A DNA stretch of 64,000 nucleotides from contig CM037864.1 in NCBI GenBank assembly GCA_021292105.1, forward strand, positions 40,786,514 to 40,850,513, in the 5' to 3' direction. This stretch comes from Anadara kagoshimensis. Taxonomy: Eukaryota > Mollusca > Bivalvia > Arcoida > Arcidae. The notes beneath the pieces were generated by a model. That model did not search any database and was not told the origin of the DNA. It saw nothing but the letters and a program-made list of their open reading frames with translations. Positions 1 to 12,000 of the stretch are shown piece after piece (within the stretch, counting starts at the first letter, position 1; each line of letters starts with the position of its first letter). A program made the translations under genes and the position numbers.

Positions 1-104
1 AAAATGATCTATGAAACATTTCCAAAATATGCCGTCAAAAACACACTTACACCAACAGTAGTTCAATTAGTTGCCATATCCGACCAGATTAAAGAGAAAC
101 GCTC

Positions 105-338
105 GACCATGTCCTTAGAATGGAAATATCAGATATACAAAGGGTAGGCTTAAGATAGACTCCACCAGGAAAGAGGAACAGATGAAGACCCAAGGAGACA
201 TGGCGGAGAACAGTCGAGAAAGAGATGAAGGAGCAGGGATGGACTTGGGGCATAGTACAGCAGATAGCACCCGCCAGACAGAGATGAAGGTCCTCGGTAA
301 AGGCCTTAAGTGCCCCAGGCACGAAGAGGACTAAGTAA
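105..338 (+). pseudogene. Relic of a non-LTR retrotransposon (LINE) 3' end
   Basis: Read in the frame starting at 105, the peptide carries the signature found at the C-terminal end of many animal non-LTR reverse transcriptase ORFs: a GHVLRM-like start (here DHVLRM), then TPPGKR, RPKETWRRTVEKEM, and a closing ALSAPGTKRTK before a TAA at 336-338. Three in-frame stops (TAG after GLR, TGA before RPKE, TGA after RQ-R) sit where family members normally have W, R and W, and each is one transition away, so the copy is dead by point mutation. The coding end runs directly into an AAGT microsatellite (332-352), the kind of simple-repeat tail seen on RTE/CR1-type LINEs. The 5' part is missing, as usual for truncated LINE insertions. 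The exact clade cannot be settled by eye. Confidence 0.8.
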
Positions 339-605
339 GTAAGTAAGTAAGTTCAATTAGAATATATCATTGGAAAGAATTAATGGAAAATGCATTTGCA
401 TAGCATATAAAAAAATTCAACTTAAAAAAAAAGCACATCAGTGAAAAACCAATATCAATCATGACTACAGATGTAATATAAATCATTCTGAATTTCACAG
501 GTAACTGGTTGTATAAAACTATCTCTACGTGTTCATATGCAAAACTCTCTCAGGTACAAATAAACTCTATCTAGTAAGATGGTTTTCTTGTAATCCAATC
601 ATTTT

Positions 606-839
606 TATAGGCAAACAACAATGACCTGTCCGTTTGACCTTTCATTATATTCATTATACAAGGATCCACCCAATACATAGGTAGAGTTAGAATTTAAAGT
701 TAATACATAAACAATGTTTGTTTTCAATGATAACGACAGAATAGCAATCTTTATTCCCTATACTTAAGTGCACTGGTCCATTATAAATATTTACCGTTAA
801 CAAAAGGTCAAGTGAACGGGTTAATGTTGTTTGCCTATA
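606..839. mobile_element. MITE-1, copy 1
   Basis: Arms 606-645 and 800-839 are inverted copies of each other. The left arm begins TATAGGCAAACAAC and contains CCTGTCCGTTTGACCTTT; the right arm is its diverged reverse complement and ends GTTTGCCTATA. Two related copies lie at 9074-9279 and 55348-55572. No coding capacity. Confidence 0.75.
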
Positions 840-1754
840 CATTCTGATACACTACCATACTATAATGAATAAATGATAACATTATCACATAGACAAGTTA
901 ACAGGCTTAAAATAAAAAGACGATCATCTTTTAATTAGGTCTGATGTTCTGTAGATGTCAAGCTTTAGAAGCGAGTATTGATGGGAAATCTAGTTTCAAA
1001 ACCTCAAAACACGCAAACTTCATTATATATCGTAAAGCTCTAAATCAAGGTTATTAAAAAATCCAATAAGTGGTATATTATTGAAGTGGGTTTTTTTTTT
1101 TAAAATCCAATGACATTAAAATTAGAGTTTAATATAAAAACATTACCTTAAGTTGTTTAACACAACTGTGCTCGTAAAACCATATTTTTCTATTTATTTT
1201 TAAATTTTATAGTTCTGTTTTTCAGACAACCATTTCCTCTCATATAGTTAGAATATATGTTACAAGAGTATAAAAAGGAATAATGACAAACCGACATGTT
1301 AAAAGACTGTATAACAGCAATATCAGCTAACAGAAATGTTGAAGAAATTTCAGCATCAAGTTTAGGACTTTTGCAAAGAAAAAACACACCTCTCTGCAAA
1401 AAAATTTACATTAAGCACACTAATTGAAAATGTGGCTGCTGTTATTAAAACATCAATAGGGAAAAAGCACATATCTGCACAAACTTTGTCTATGAAATTT
1501 TAATACCTCTTAAAACACATGAGGCATAAGATTGAATTCATTGTTTATGTAAAACTATTCATTCCATGCGATGTGATAACCCATAATTGTGCAGAACCAT
1601 CATTATGGAAGAACATTATTCAACATTCCCCATTATTCCAAGAATTTAAATGTGCACTTTTTTAATAACATCCCACACAAATGAGACATTTATTATGTAA
1701 TATGCTGGTAAAGTCCATTGGCTTTCATTTACAATGAGAAACTTGTGTAAAATA
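840..1754. other. Unassigned AT-rich sequence
   Basis: Nothing recognisable apart from short homopolymer runs. The stretch 1566-1625 weakly resembles the start of the R1 repeat at 3558 (a TGTGATAACCC core). Confidence 0.6.
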
Positions 1755-1874
1755 CAGTCAAACCTGACTATAAAATCCACCCAAGGGAACAAGTAAAAGT
1801 GGTCTTTATGGGCAGATAGCCTTTATAAGTAGGTGACCCTTATACAGAGGTGGCCTTTTAAGCAGGTTGAACTG
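1755..1874. mobile_element. MITE-2, copy 1 (TA-flanked)
   Basis: Begins CAGTCAAACCTG and ends CAGGTTGAACTG, with TA at 1753-1754 and 1875-1876. The interior has paired blocks around GTGGTCTTTATGGGCAG and GGTGGCC. The 120-bp length and TA duplication fit a Tc1/mariner-type non-autonomous element. Closely related copies are at 9425 and 19916. Confidence 0.8.
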
Positions 1875-1989
1875 TAGCAACTTCATGCATGCTTACCTGT
1901 TCATGATGGTAGACAACTATACTACTAGTTCATCATTAAAGTCTACAGCAAAACAAAAATCTGATGTCCCTATCATAAAATTCCATATA

Positions 1990-2135
1990 GAAGTCCATCA
2001 TTTTTTGACACAAAAAGTGTGAAGTTTGAGAAAACTAATCATCTATTAAAATGTGAAGTTTGCAACAAATTCCATCATTTTTTAAAAATGTGAAGTTAAC
2101 AAAATTCCTTTATCTCCTAGAAATGTGAAGTTAAT
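1990..2135. repeat. Degenerate short tandem repeat
   Basis: Four diverged blocks centred on AAATGTGAAGTT, 35-50 bp apart, some preceded by CCATCATTTTTT. Confidence 0.4.
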
Positions 2136-2438
2136 AAGAAACCCAAACAGATCTAAACAGAGAAAGAAGGATTAACAACAGCAAACTAAATTAAGTAAAC
2201 AAGCTTTAATATTTTTTTTATTTTTTGAAATGTTTTTGTTTTAAGTCACACGTTATTTAATGATATTGACTTTGCCTGACAGCTTAAAGGTATTGGAATA
2301 TAAACAATGGTTTTAATGGAACATCAAGTAATAACTCATGTTTACATAACATTTATTTGCAATACAATACGATTTCATTACCAGAGTAATGCGTAAATAC
2401 ATTTAGTGTTACCATGAATTGATATAAAGCTGTATAGT

Positions 2439-2650
2439 CTACTGTAGATATTTTGTTTAAGATTGGCAATATCAGGCATTGTTCTTCAATTCCGTAGCTA
2501 TATAAAGTTCTACTACTGTAGATATTTTGTTTAAGATTGGCAACATCAAGCATTGTTCTTTAATTCCGTAGCTATATAAAGTTCTACTACTGTAGATATT
2601 TTGTTTAAGATTGGCAACATCAAGCATTGTTCTTCAATTCCTATCTATAT
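2439..2650. repeat. 74-bp tandem array, about 2.9 copies
   Basis: Units start at 2439, 2513 and 2587 with CTACTGTAGATATTTTG and share the core GGCAAYATCARGCATTGTTC. A further half-unit appears at 3505-3561, on the far side of the transposon at 2703-3502. Confidence 0.85.
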
Positions 2651-2702
2651 GTATATGTATACAAGGTTGTGCTCAGTTTGATGGTGAAGAATTAAAGTTG
2701 TA

Positions 2703-3502
2703 CAGTTGACTCTCGTTATCTCGAACTCGACGGGGAAATGCAAAAAGTTCGACTTATCCGGAGTTCGAGATAACCGATGTTAAAAACGGCAACAAAAGGG
2801 ATGTAACTCGTACACGCCTACCGGAAGTGGCTTCCGGTTTTATCTTTTCAAACTGTATATTGCCGTTTTCTCCTCTATCGTATGTATTCAATTATGCATT
2901 TTGTTTTATAAGATTTTCTTTAATTACTCAAATCTGTCAATAACCAATTGCGCTATAGTTATTAGCCGACAAATAGTGGAGTCCGCTTTGGTCTCCATAC
3001 CAGTTTCGCTTTGTGTACTTTAATCACCCAAAGCTTCCGGTTGTATTGAGTAATGTTCTCATCACACGCTTTTCGGCAGCCATGTTCAGCTTGGCAGTAA
3101 TTATAACACCCGTTAATCTCCTTGAGGGTTTAATTACTTATGCACGGGATAATAATTAAGGGCTTAAGGAAATTGGGATTGTCATTTTAAATCAACGTGA
3201 GGCCGACAGTCAAATATTTTATTTATGTCGGAATGTGTTTTTTCTACCAAAAAATTTGTAGGCGTTGACAAATTTGATTTTCCAAAATTTGTTGTTCGAG
3301 TTAACGAGTGTAATTTTCCTAGGATTTTCATTCAAGGGGACGAAAATATTGTTCGACATATCCGATAATTCGAGATATCCGAGTTCGAGATAACCGGAGT
3401 GATTTTGGTTTAATAAAGAACAACTCTGTTCGGACTTTTTAAAAAAGTTCGAGATATCCGGTAGTTCGAGATATCCGAGTTCGAGATAACGAGATTCAAC
3501 TG
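2703..3502. mobile_element. Pogo/Tigger-like MITE (800 bp, TA-flanked)
   Basis: Terminal inverted repeats are CAGTTGACTCTCGTTATCTC on the left and the complement of CAGTTGAATCTCGTTATCTC on the right, flanked by TA at 2701-2702 and 3503-3504. The ends contain many permuted copies of GTTCGAGATAWCCG, which is typical of pogo/Tigger-class termini. There is no transposase frame. A minus-strand frame at 3533-3219 reads repeated YLELGYLEL, which is simply this terminal repeat translated. Confidence 0.85.
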
Positions 3503-3504
3503 TA

Positions 3505-3561
3505 CTAAGTTTTGAGATGGCAATATCAGGCATTGTTCTTCAGTTGGAATCACTACTGTAC
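3505..3561. repeat. Displaced half-unit of the 74-bp array
   Basis: GGCAATATCAGGCATTGTTC recurs here after the MITE, matching the array at 2439-2650. Confidence 0.7.
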
Positions 3562-3750
3562 CATGTGATAACCCTTAACATATGTGTGGAATTATCATTA
3601 TAATTGGATATGGTACAATATAATTTTAAGTTTTCCCATAAAACAATATTATTCTAGGAATTGGCAACCTAAATGTTTTTCAAAACATTCTGCATAAACA
3701 TTAAGGGGTGTTGATCACGTGGTACTGTGGCTAACCCCACTCTGTAATTA
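3558..3750. repeat. Dispersed repeat R1, copy 1
   Basis: Shares ordered blocks with 39645-39850: GGATATGG, TTTTCCCATAAAA, AACATTAT or AATATTAT, then a GTGGTACWGTGGC motif near the end. Class unknown. Confidence 0.65.
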
Positions 3751-4031
3751 AATAAGGCTGTTTTAAGATATTTCCTTTTTTAAGATAAGCGAAATCAGAC
3801 ACTTTTCCTCAATTCTGCAGTAACAGCTGATATAAACATCTTCAGACTAGATGGATTCAATTATGTAATTCATGATCAAGGTATCTGACAAATTGAAATG
3901 AGACAGGGATGCAGGTTGCATACCAATGCTGGCTGGTCTGGGGATGTTTTACAGCTGTGTAGAGATTACAGTTTATGGAGAATATAATTCACTATAACAC
4001 TGAAATGAAGATTACATTAAAAATTCCTATA

Positions 4032-4112
4032 TGAGACATATTTTTATTGGTGATTACTCTAAGAGACATATTTTATTTGTTGTTATTCTAAGAAATGTAT
4101 TTTATTGGTGGT
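4032..4112. repeat. 30-bp tandem repeat, three units
   Basis: Units read GAGACATATTTTTATTGGTG, AGAGACATATTTTATTTG and AGAAATGTATTTTATTGG, each followed by a TTATTCTA-like join. Confidence 0.7.
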
Positions 4113-4133
4113 TTATCTTACATTGCCTTTATA

Positions 4134-4425
4134 ACCACTGTGGAAGCTCTGTTGGTAGAGTGCTTGCTTGAAATGTAGGAGGCTTTGGTTCAACCCTGGC
4201 TGGGTCTGCACAAGACTTGAAAAACGGTTATGACTTGTCTTTTTTTTATTTTTTTTTTTACTAAGCAGTCTGTATTCAGAAATGGAAGTCATAAAGTTCT
4301 TCAAAAAAAAACCTTAAAAACCAATATCCATGTCATGGTATTCCACTGAGAGCATTGCAAAGGTCAAAATGTCTGCCATTGCACCTATAGCAGATGGCAT
4401 CTCAATATAAGTTGTGACAATCAAT
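4134..4425 (+). mobile_element. SINE-A, diverged copy
   Basis: Starts with a tRNA-like head (ACCACTGTGGAAGCTCTGTT, then TTGGTAGAGTG and the B-box relic GGTTCAACCC). The SINE-A body follows, broken by a T-rich expansion at 4240-4260. No clear target duplication; an old copy. Confidence 0.75.
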
Positions 4426-4802
4426 TAATCAACTTGTCTTGTTCACTTGTTTTTTTTTAATGCTCATTGTTTCATGCTCTCAGATACATTGGATATCACC
4501 ACTTTCTTTTTCTTACAAATTACTTTTTTTTGTTTAAAAACACTAAAAACAGTAATCTTTATTTATCACACTTTCAATTTAAAATGTTGTGCAAAAAGAC
4601 TATAATCTTGAACTTTCTTAAATCGATTGACAAATGGCTTTTTAACTTAAAAAACACTATTTAATTACATGCACGCACACGTGATTTTCCCTTTTTCTTA
4701 GATTTAATGTGGTTTTTAGTGCTAACATGTTTCAAACATGCAAAGGTTGAGTATATAATCTTCTTACTTAAGAACATGCAGTAGAGTCTTTACTTAAATA
4801 TA

Positions 4803-5235
4803 CAGAGACATGCAAGAATTACATATAAAACCATATATTTTTGGCCAATTTTCATGAACTTTTTGCCGTAAAATGAAAAATTTGCTGTAGTTTTTTTCCA
4901 ATAATTTTCAAAATTGTCTGTCTTATAACAGTCAAGAAAACATAAGGTGAACAGCATGATAAATTTTTAACAGCCATGTGAATCATGATTATATAGTAGA
5001 TTCCAAATTTAGAAATTTTCCATTGGATTTGAAATGTTTATCTATAAATAAACAACAGAATTCCCTATTCTAATTATTTTAAAGAGAAACTTCAACAAAT
5101 ATTACATTTAACAGTAAAAAAGTCATGGAGATTGACCAAAAAATAAATTTTTGAGAATTTTTAAAAAAATATATGGTTTTATATAGAATAAAGAAGAATT
5201 TTACAAAGTGCCCAAATATTTCTTGCATGTCTCTG
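4803..5235. mobile_element. MITE-3 with perfect 16-bp inverted ends, TA-flanked
   Basis: CAGAGACATGCAAGAA at 4803-4818 is perfectly inverted at 5220-5235, with TA on each side (4801-4802, 5236-5237). A second inverted block, ATATAAAACCATATATTTTT, lies inside. Length 433 bp, no reading frame. Confidence 0.85.
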
Positions 5236-5237
5236 TA

Positions 5238-6466
5238 GTTGAAAGTTAAAAGTACAAGTCTATTTAGTTATTTAATCTGTGGTTCCTATATGTGTTTATT
5301 TTGCCTTGTCCTCTGTTGCTTTTCTGCCATTGACTATGGTTGTGTCATATTCTAAGATTGATTGGCTGTTGCCAAGTATATACTGTTATGATACAAGTTT
5401 TTATGTTTAATATAAGCATTTTTTTATTTTCAAGAATAAATTGTACCATCAATCTTTAACATTGGAATAGACCGAGTTAATACAATTTAATTTATAAAAA
5501 TTAAATTAATTTATTATATTGAAGTAATTTGGTCAATTTTTCGTCTGCTATTATTTGTCTTAATCATAAGGGACTCATCACGTATGATTTCATTCATTGT
5601 TAAACGGCATTCATGCATATAAATTGTGCATGTTCCTCATGGTCACCTCACTTTTGATTTTGACGAGAAGGCAAGCAGATAGAAAAATCCCTCCCATAAT
5701 CCCACCCATTATAGATCAAATTTCTGCTCTTTCAGCTTTTCTCACATGACGTCATGGATTTGGAATGGATAGTGTTTAAACCGTTCATGGTATATTTTGT
5801 GGATGGAGAGATGTATTTTAGGACATTATAGCATCAGCGGAATTTATCATTTATGTGTTGTGCTCACTGGTTGCCCAGTTGATGTATCCAGAAAATGCAT
5901 ATATTGGTGGCCCTCCATATCTCTTCTTAGTGACAATTCTTAAATGTCAACGATTTAAATTATCATTGATCAGTTGTAAAATTAGTTTATTTGTCATTAT
6001 CTGTTGTTTAATCCTATTATATTTAATAAATCCATGACAAAAAAGTGCCAAATAAAAAATGCTATATTGTTGTTTTTATTTGCTTTCAAGATTGAATATA
6101 TAATAATACTATATTGGTCAGACTACAAAAAATATGTATCTGCTAGATTGTTGATGAGTCAATGTTGGGCAAAATATGGCTACATCTTCATTTTTTTTAA
6201 ATTAGTAAAAACAAGTGGGGTTGTTGGGTCTTCCAAAAAGTTATTAAACCACAACCAATTTTATCACTATATTTAGTGACCATCCAAAGTCAGGTTTATG
6301 TAAATAGTGGTTTATTTGTTTGTTGTCATGTTGTTTGTTCAGCTAATGCCTACCCTACCACCTATTCCGACTACAAATTCCAAAGGCAATATTGACAGAC
6401 AGATGTGTTGAAACTTTGACTTCCATTAGTCTCTTGTATTGAAGCTTTTGTAAAAAAGGATATGCT
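5238..6466. other. Unassigned AT-rich sequence
   Basis: An AT-rich imperfect palindrome lies near 5480-5520, and a CRE-like TGACGTCA at 5747-5754. Small plus-strand frames at 5855-6037 and 6004-6276 overlap in different frames and show no protein-like composition, so they are not called genes. Confidence 0.55.
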
Positions 6467-6496
6467 TTCTCTCTCTCTCTCTGTCTCTCTCTCTCT
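6467..6496. repeat. (CT)n microsatellite
   Basis: About 15 CT units with one interrupting G. Confidence 0.95.
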
Positions 6497-6509
6497 TGCC
6501 TTGGTTTAT

Positions 6510-6720
6510 TACTAGTGCTCAAAGGGGACATAACTCTTTTTATTTGTGCAAATCTGAAAACCCTTCACCTAGACATGATTATTGTCAAATATCTGGCCTA
6601 GTAGTTTTGGAGAAGAAGATTAAAATGTAAAGTTTATGCATGACGCATGGTACACGACGGACGGTGGATAGTAAGTGGTCCAAATAGCTCAAATCAGCTC
6701 AGGTGAGCTAATAAATGAAC
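6510..6720. repeat. Possible dispersed repeat fragment
   Basis: Contains AAAGGGGACATAACTC followed by a CAGCTCAGGTGAGCTAATAA end. Phrases of this kind recur in mollusc intergenic DNA; a similar GGGTCATAACTCC block is at 23070. Boundaries are not visible. Confidence 0.4.
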
Positions 6721-7223
6721 AATGATAAAAATAAAAACAAACTGCCAATTGTGATAAGTGTTATTGGCCTTTACAGTTTTAGTAATACAGTTAATTATGA
6801 GGCCTAATGCATCACTAGGGAGATAGGTAAGACAACTTAGACAGTTAGTGGCACATCACACATACTAATTAAGTAATATTCTAACCAATTTCCTCACTAG
6901 ACGCTATGACAACCAATTTCAAGGAATTAGCAACGGAAATCTGAAAATAGACAGTCGTAAGATTAAATCTTGATTTTGTATGTAATCATCAAACACAAAC
7001 ATGTCAGTCCTTTACATATTCTTAGACATACAAAGGTTACACATCTCTGTATAACCCATGAGTCTTATTTAGTGGAAATGCATGTGGATTTTCTTTGAAT
7101 ATCTGGCCCCAGTTTCAGAATTATTTCATCTTAGTTAAGATTGCTGTGAATGTGGAGCATAGTCTTTCTTTATAATTTCTTCCATATTGGTGTATTTTAA
7201 ATATATATTTGTACTGATAATCC

Positions 7224-7557
7224 AGTTGAGTTGAGTTGAGTAATGGTGTTTACCATCCCAGTGAAGGATATTTCACTTATATCAAGACGTCGCCAGCTAT
7301 ACGCGAAAGTGCAGAAATTTTGCCTGTGCGTTGTGCTGATGGAATTATACAGCAGGATTCTTTATCGTGCCAAATGCACAGTGACACGGGACCTCGTTTA
7401 TTTTAAGTTTCCATCCGATAAAACCATGACTTTCATTACGTAATGCCGAGTGCTTGGCAACTCACTAGTCACTACCCATTTTCAAATCTTGGGTCAGACC
7501 CAGCCGGGGATCGAACCCATGACCTCCTACTTACGGAGCGAGCACTCTACCAACTGA
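7224..7557 (-). mobile_element. SINE-A, lacking the 5' end of its tRNA head
   Basis: The tail (GTTGAGTTGAGTAATGGTG) is at the left and the tRNA-like head at the right. The B-box relic GGATCGAACCC is intact, but the copy stops at CTACCAACTGA before the usual GCTACCGCAGTGGT. The 66-codon plus-strand frame at 7243-7443 is SINE body, not a gene. Confidence 0.85.
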
Positions 7558-9073
7558 TGCTGATAATTGATAATAATTTTATAATTGACATTTAGATTAA
7601 TAGTTATTAATTTATTATTGAACTTTAGGTACACTGTAAATGGAAGAAAGTATAGTTTAAAAACATACTGAAAATATAATTGACATAATTAAAATGGAAT
7701 TGTACAGATGCCATGGCAACCATTCTGTCCTGAAGGGTTCTACTGTTATAATGCATTATAAATGTTATTCAATTAACACCTAAGGCCTAGTGTTTCATTC
7801 AAGTAGAAATGCAACCTTTGATATTAAATAAAAAAAAAATGAATTCAGATTTTTAAGAAGTACAAATTAAGTTGAACTTTTGAAATTACACTGAATTCAC
7901 AACAAGAGTGCCACTATATGCAGCAAGATATGCCTGTTTAATTTTTAGTAAAAACTGTCAGAAATGATCGCAAAAAAACCCCACAAATTTCACAGGGGCT
8001 TAACTTGAGTTATCCCCTCTTCTGGCGCACATATCCTGGTAATCATGTATACCAAGTTTGTTTTTTTTTAAATAAATAAATAAATAAATTTTAAAAAATC
8101 GAATCTAGTGTCGAAGGAGTATGTCGGACAAACTACTCAAACAGATCTAGAAACAGGTATATTTTGTGTCAAAATCACATGAAACTTTTGTCCATTTATA
8201 CTACATCATATTTTCATTTATGGACCAGGAACAACAATTTAAAATATGAAAAAAAAAACCATCAGGATTTATCTTTTCTAGAACAACTTAATAGATACAG
8301 AAGCATATCATTTGTAAAGCATTACTCTGAAAATGGAATTCTAAAATGTCAGTTATATTTTTCATGCTTTCAACATTAAATTAAGAACTCTTAAATCATA
8401 TTAAATGATAGCATAAATGAATATTTATGTTCTTTTTCAATATCCTTAAAAAGATGATTTTGACTTTTAAAGAATATGTTTAATATATGACATGTGGTAA
8501 TCAGGAATGCTCTTAAATAAGCTAAATAGGCTATGGTTTTAATGCTCTTCTTAAGGATGATTGCTACAGTACAGGCCTGTCAAAAGTTGAACACTATGCT
8601 AAGAAATTAGTGCAGAATCGGCAGCTCATCTTGGCTATATTTCGGCAACTTTTCAGCAGCTGTTTTCTATCTCTTGGAAGCTTTGTTGTCACTAGTTATC
8701 CATATATGAGTCACTCTACAGCTTTGACCATTTTTCTTAAGTTCAGTGATAATTAAACTTTCAATAGATCTGTGACTGTAGGTACACCATCTCCCAAAGG
8801 ACCCGAACATAAATGAGTTTTTCGATACATCAACACAATTGAATTTAGTCTTAAAAAGTAAATTATGTGTCGCTAAATATTGAAAAACACATTTATCAAT
8901 TTACTTAATTATAGTTTGAGTGATGAAGCAATTAGTTTTGCAGAAAATCGCCAATATTATTAGAATGTAAACAAGCTCGAGTTCTTAACAAGACTTAAAA
9001 TACTTTTTTTAGCTGTATTCTAAAGAGACAGATGATAACAAAGCAACAGCAACTATATTTTCTGTTTATTTGT
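7558..9073. other. Unassigned AT-rich sequence
   Basis: Holds an (AAAT)n run at 8071-8091 and poly-A tracts. No exon, SINE or inverted repeat recognised. Confidence 0.55.
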
Positions 9074-9279
9074 TATATGCAAACAATGTTTACCTGTTGG
9101 TTTGACCTTAACTTTAATTTTTTTTTTTGATGAATGAATTTATATTTAGGAATCATACTGGTTTGTTTTGTAAACATAACAAGAACACTAATCACTTATC
9201 TTATGTATAGTGTGGACTCTTCTATAGGGGTATTCATAATAAAAGGTCAAACAGACAGGTCAATGTCGTTTGCCTATAT
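9074..9279. mobile_element. MITE-1, copy 2
   Basis: Left arm TATATGCAAACAATG...TTGGTTTGACCTT and right arm AAAAGGTCAAACAGACAGG...TTTGCCTATAT are inverted relative to each other and match the copy at 606-839. Confidence 0.75.
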
Positions 9280-9424
9280 CTATTATATATCACAGTAATT
9301 CAGAAACAAGGAAAAACGGCTAATATTTTTTCCGCTGTTGTAAATTACATATTATGGTAAAACCTATTCATATGGCCACTTAATAACTTTGCCATTTCAC
9401 TTATTGTCACACCATTTTTAAGTA

Positions 9425-9604
9425 CAGTCATACCTGTCTATAAAGGCCACCCAAGGGAACCAATAAAAGTGGCCTTTATGGGCAGGTGGTTGTTATATAC
9501 ATGTTCAAATAATATGAATGAATAACAATTTAGATACAGTTCTACTGGCCTTTAGAAGCAGGTGATCTTTATATAGAGGTGGCCTTTAAGGAAGGGTTGG
9601 ACTG
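9425..9604. mobile_element. MITE-2, copy 2 (TA-flanked)
   Basis: Begins CAGTCATACCTGTCTATAAA and ends GGGTTGGACTG, with TA at 9423-9424 and 9605-9606. The subterminal GGCCACC is mirrored by GGTGGCC. Length 180 bp. Confidence 0.85.
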
Positions 9605-9606
9605 TA

Positions 9607-10344
9607 TCAAAATTGATATCTACCATGTAATCCTAGATTTATTGTCAAACCCTTTTATAACCTCAAAATTTTACTGAAGAAGATGGTGGTGATGAGTCAA
9701 GTTTTTACAGTACTTTAAGCTGGTTCCGGAAAGACAATGGAGCTAAATCGCCATATACTGTATATCAAACTGAAACAGCTAAAATCATTTAATTCAAAGT
9801 ACCATTTAAATAGTGTGCAATTTTATGATATTAAGAATCAAAGTAACTGAAAAGTTTAAGTCACTGTATTTGTAGCACAGAATTATGCAAACTTATGGTA
9901 ATCATGCACAGATCTACATTATAAAAATTTCCTGTTACAAGTAGGCTCTACTGACAGGAAAATACCAAAATTTATTCAAATTTATCAATTTTTCATGGAA
10001 ATTTTGCATGAATCATTGACACAAACACTGTGAGTGAAATTTCCTTCCTTAAAAACAAATTTCCAATTATAAACCATGTAAAAAAATAAATTGTCAAATG
10101 GATTTGCATTATTTAAAGTACAGCACAGTGACTGTTTTATACCATCCTTGTATTGATGGAAAATCACTGCTGTTAAAAGTTTTTGTTTTAAAATAACCTG
10201 ACCTTATAACATCATTATACATGTACTTTTAACTTTCCAATAAGAAAACTGTGATAAACATAAAAAGTTTGTGTGATTTTGATCTTTTTATGATATCAGC
10301 AATATAAACCATTACTGTCATACAAAAAATAAAAAAACAAAAAA

Positions 10345-10383
<39 letters not shown>

Positions 10384-11654
10384 ACAGTGAAGAAAGTCTA
10401 CTTTCATTTCAAAGGTTTTCTAATTCTGTCACTAAAACAGATTTGACTGGTGAGGTGGGGTATCCAAAACCCCAAACAAAGCTTAAACATTATTAATCTT
10501 GCTTATGTCCATTATATCTATTAAACTACTGCACAATCCAATGTCCATATACTGCAATTGTATTGATTTTAACATGTACAAATTATAGTTTGGGTAAAAT
10601 CACGCGGACATTTTAATTAGCACTACTTTATCATCATGGAAACAACTAAAATAAGTACACTGCTAAAATTACCATGTTTACAGTATTGTAGTAAATTAAG
10701 TTATTCTAATTTGTAACACGGAAGGTATTTTGAATGTATTTAAGAAATGACATTCTGATCGAGGTAATGCAAGATAGTACGGCAACTTTCTTTCTTTCAA
10801 TAAATATGTTGTACTCATATTTCTTTCAACTCTTGGCACTATTTGTTCCATACCTGCTCATGTGAGTTGTTTATTTTTGCCATGCGAGATCGGCATGGCC
10901 TTTAGTGATGTCATAATCAAAAGACAATCATAGAGCGTCACCCTGTAAGGAATATGTCGTCATCTTTCTGAAAATTCATACACATCAAGGGTCATGGCCC
11001 GTATTATCTTTCAACAAGAATTGCAATACAATTGCTTCTGCATGTTTCATTTAAGAGAGATACAGTCATATTGTAAATGTATTGGCTTTGACCAAGAGTT
11101 CAGTAAATCCTTTAAAACGCTCCAGTAAAACCTTAGTAACTGTTAAGATTGATGAAAGACAACTACAAAACAACTTCTTAACCCAAAGGAACCAAAGAAA
11201 ACTACAATGCCTACAGGATTTATTTCTCTCATAGATTTTCTGGAAGATTTATTTGTTATTGATGAAGACGAGCTATGGTTCAAAGCTTCAGCTTGACCAA
11301 AATAACCACATCTACAGTAAATGATTATATGTTGCCAACAGTTTATGTGATATTGCCTTTAGTGATCCTCTATAAATGCATTTGTATTCTGAAATTATCT
11401 ATTATAGCTAATTGTTTCTTTTACAAACATGAAGCATCTCGTAACCTTAATGCACTGTTGGCAACAAATAAGAGTTATGGTTCTTGAATAAGATGGTGGT
11501 AAATGAAATTCACAGGTGTAGACTGTTTGAAGACTGTTTAAAACCCTGACTCAACATCACTATTCAACAAATCATGTCTTAAAATGTTGTACATCATTAC
11601 TGCTTTAATGACCATATTTATGTTCATGGTTCCTTAAATACAGGTTACTAAAAA
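9607..11654. other. Unassigned AT-rich sequence
   Basis: Apart from the microsatellite at 10341-10384 nothing stands out. Frames at 10167-9985 (minus) and 11275-11487 (plus) are short and lack convincing splice context. Confidence 0.5.
10341..10384. repeat. (AAAT)n microsatellite
   Basis: About 11 uninterrupted AAAT units, preceded by A-rich sequence. Confidence 0.97.
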
Positions 11655-11873
11655 GTGGGATGGGTGGAGCACTAAAAAGTACAAAACCACACCAATGGAT
11701 ACTGCATTGTCATTAGATACAGTACCTTCAAAATCTAGTATATTATAAACTGTGGTGGAGCCTAAAAAAATACAACACCACACCAATGGATACTGCATTG
11801 TCATTAGATACAATACCTGTTAAAAATCTAGTATTTTATAAAATGTGGTGGGGCCTAAAAAGTACAAAACCAT
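11655..11873. repeat. 91-bp tandem repeat, about 2.3 copies
   Basis: Units start near 11664, 11755 and 11847 at GTGGAGC/GTGGGGC and share CACACCAATGGATACTGC, ATTGTCATTAGATACA and AATCTAGTAT. Confidence 0.85.
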
Positions 11874-12000
11874 GTTATTGAAGAGAATAGGTTTTGTCAT
11901 TAAATTGGGTACCTGTTCAAGAGCTTTATAATCAGAGATCCAATATGCATTCTAATGTCTTTGTTGCATTACTTTAACTACCAAGTTTACGGTTTAGTTA

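Noticed and set aside
3219-3533. 104-codon minus-strand frame with YLELGYLEL repeats
   Set aside because: Translation of the pogo-like MITE's terminal repeats.
5747-5754. CRE-like TGACGTCA as a promoter element (also 34674 and 25790)
   Set aside because: No gene start nearby; an 8-bp word alone is not evidence of regulation.
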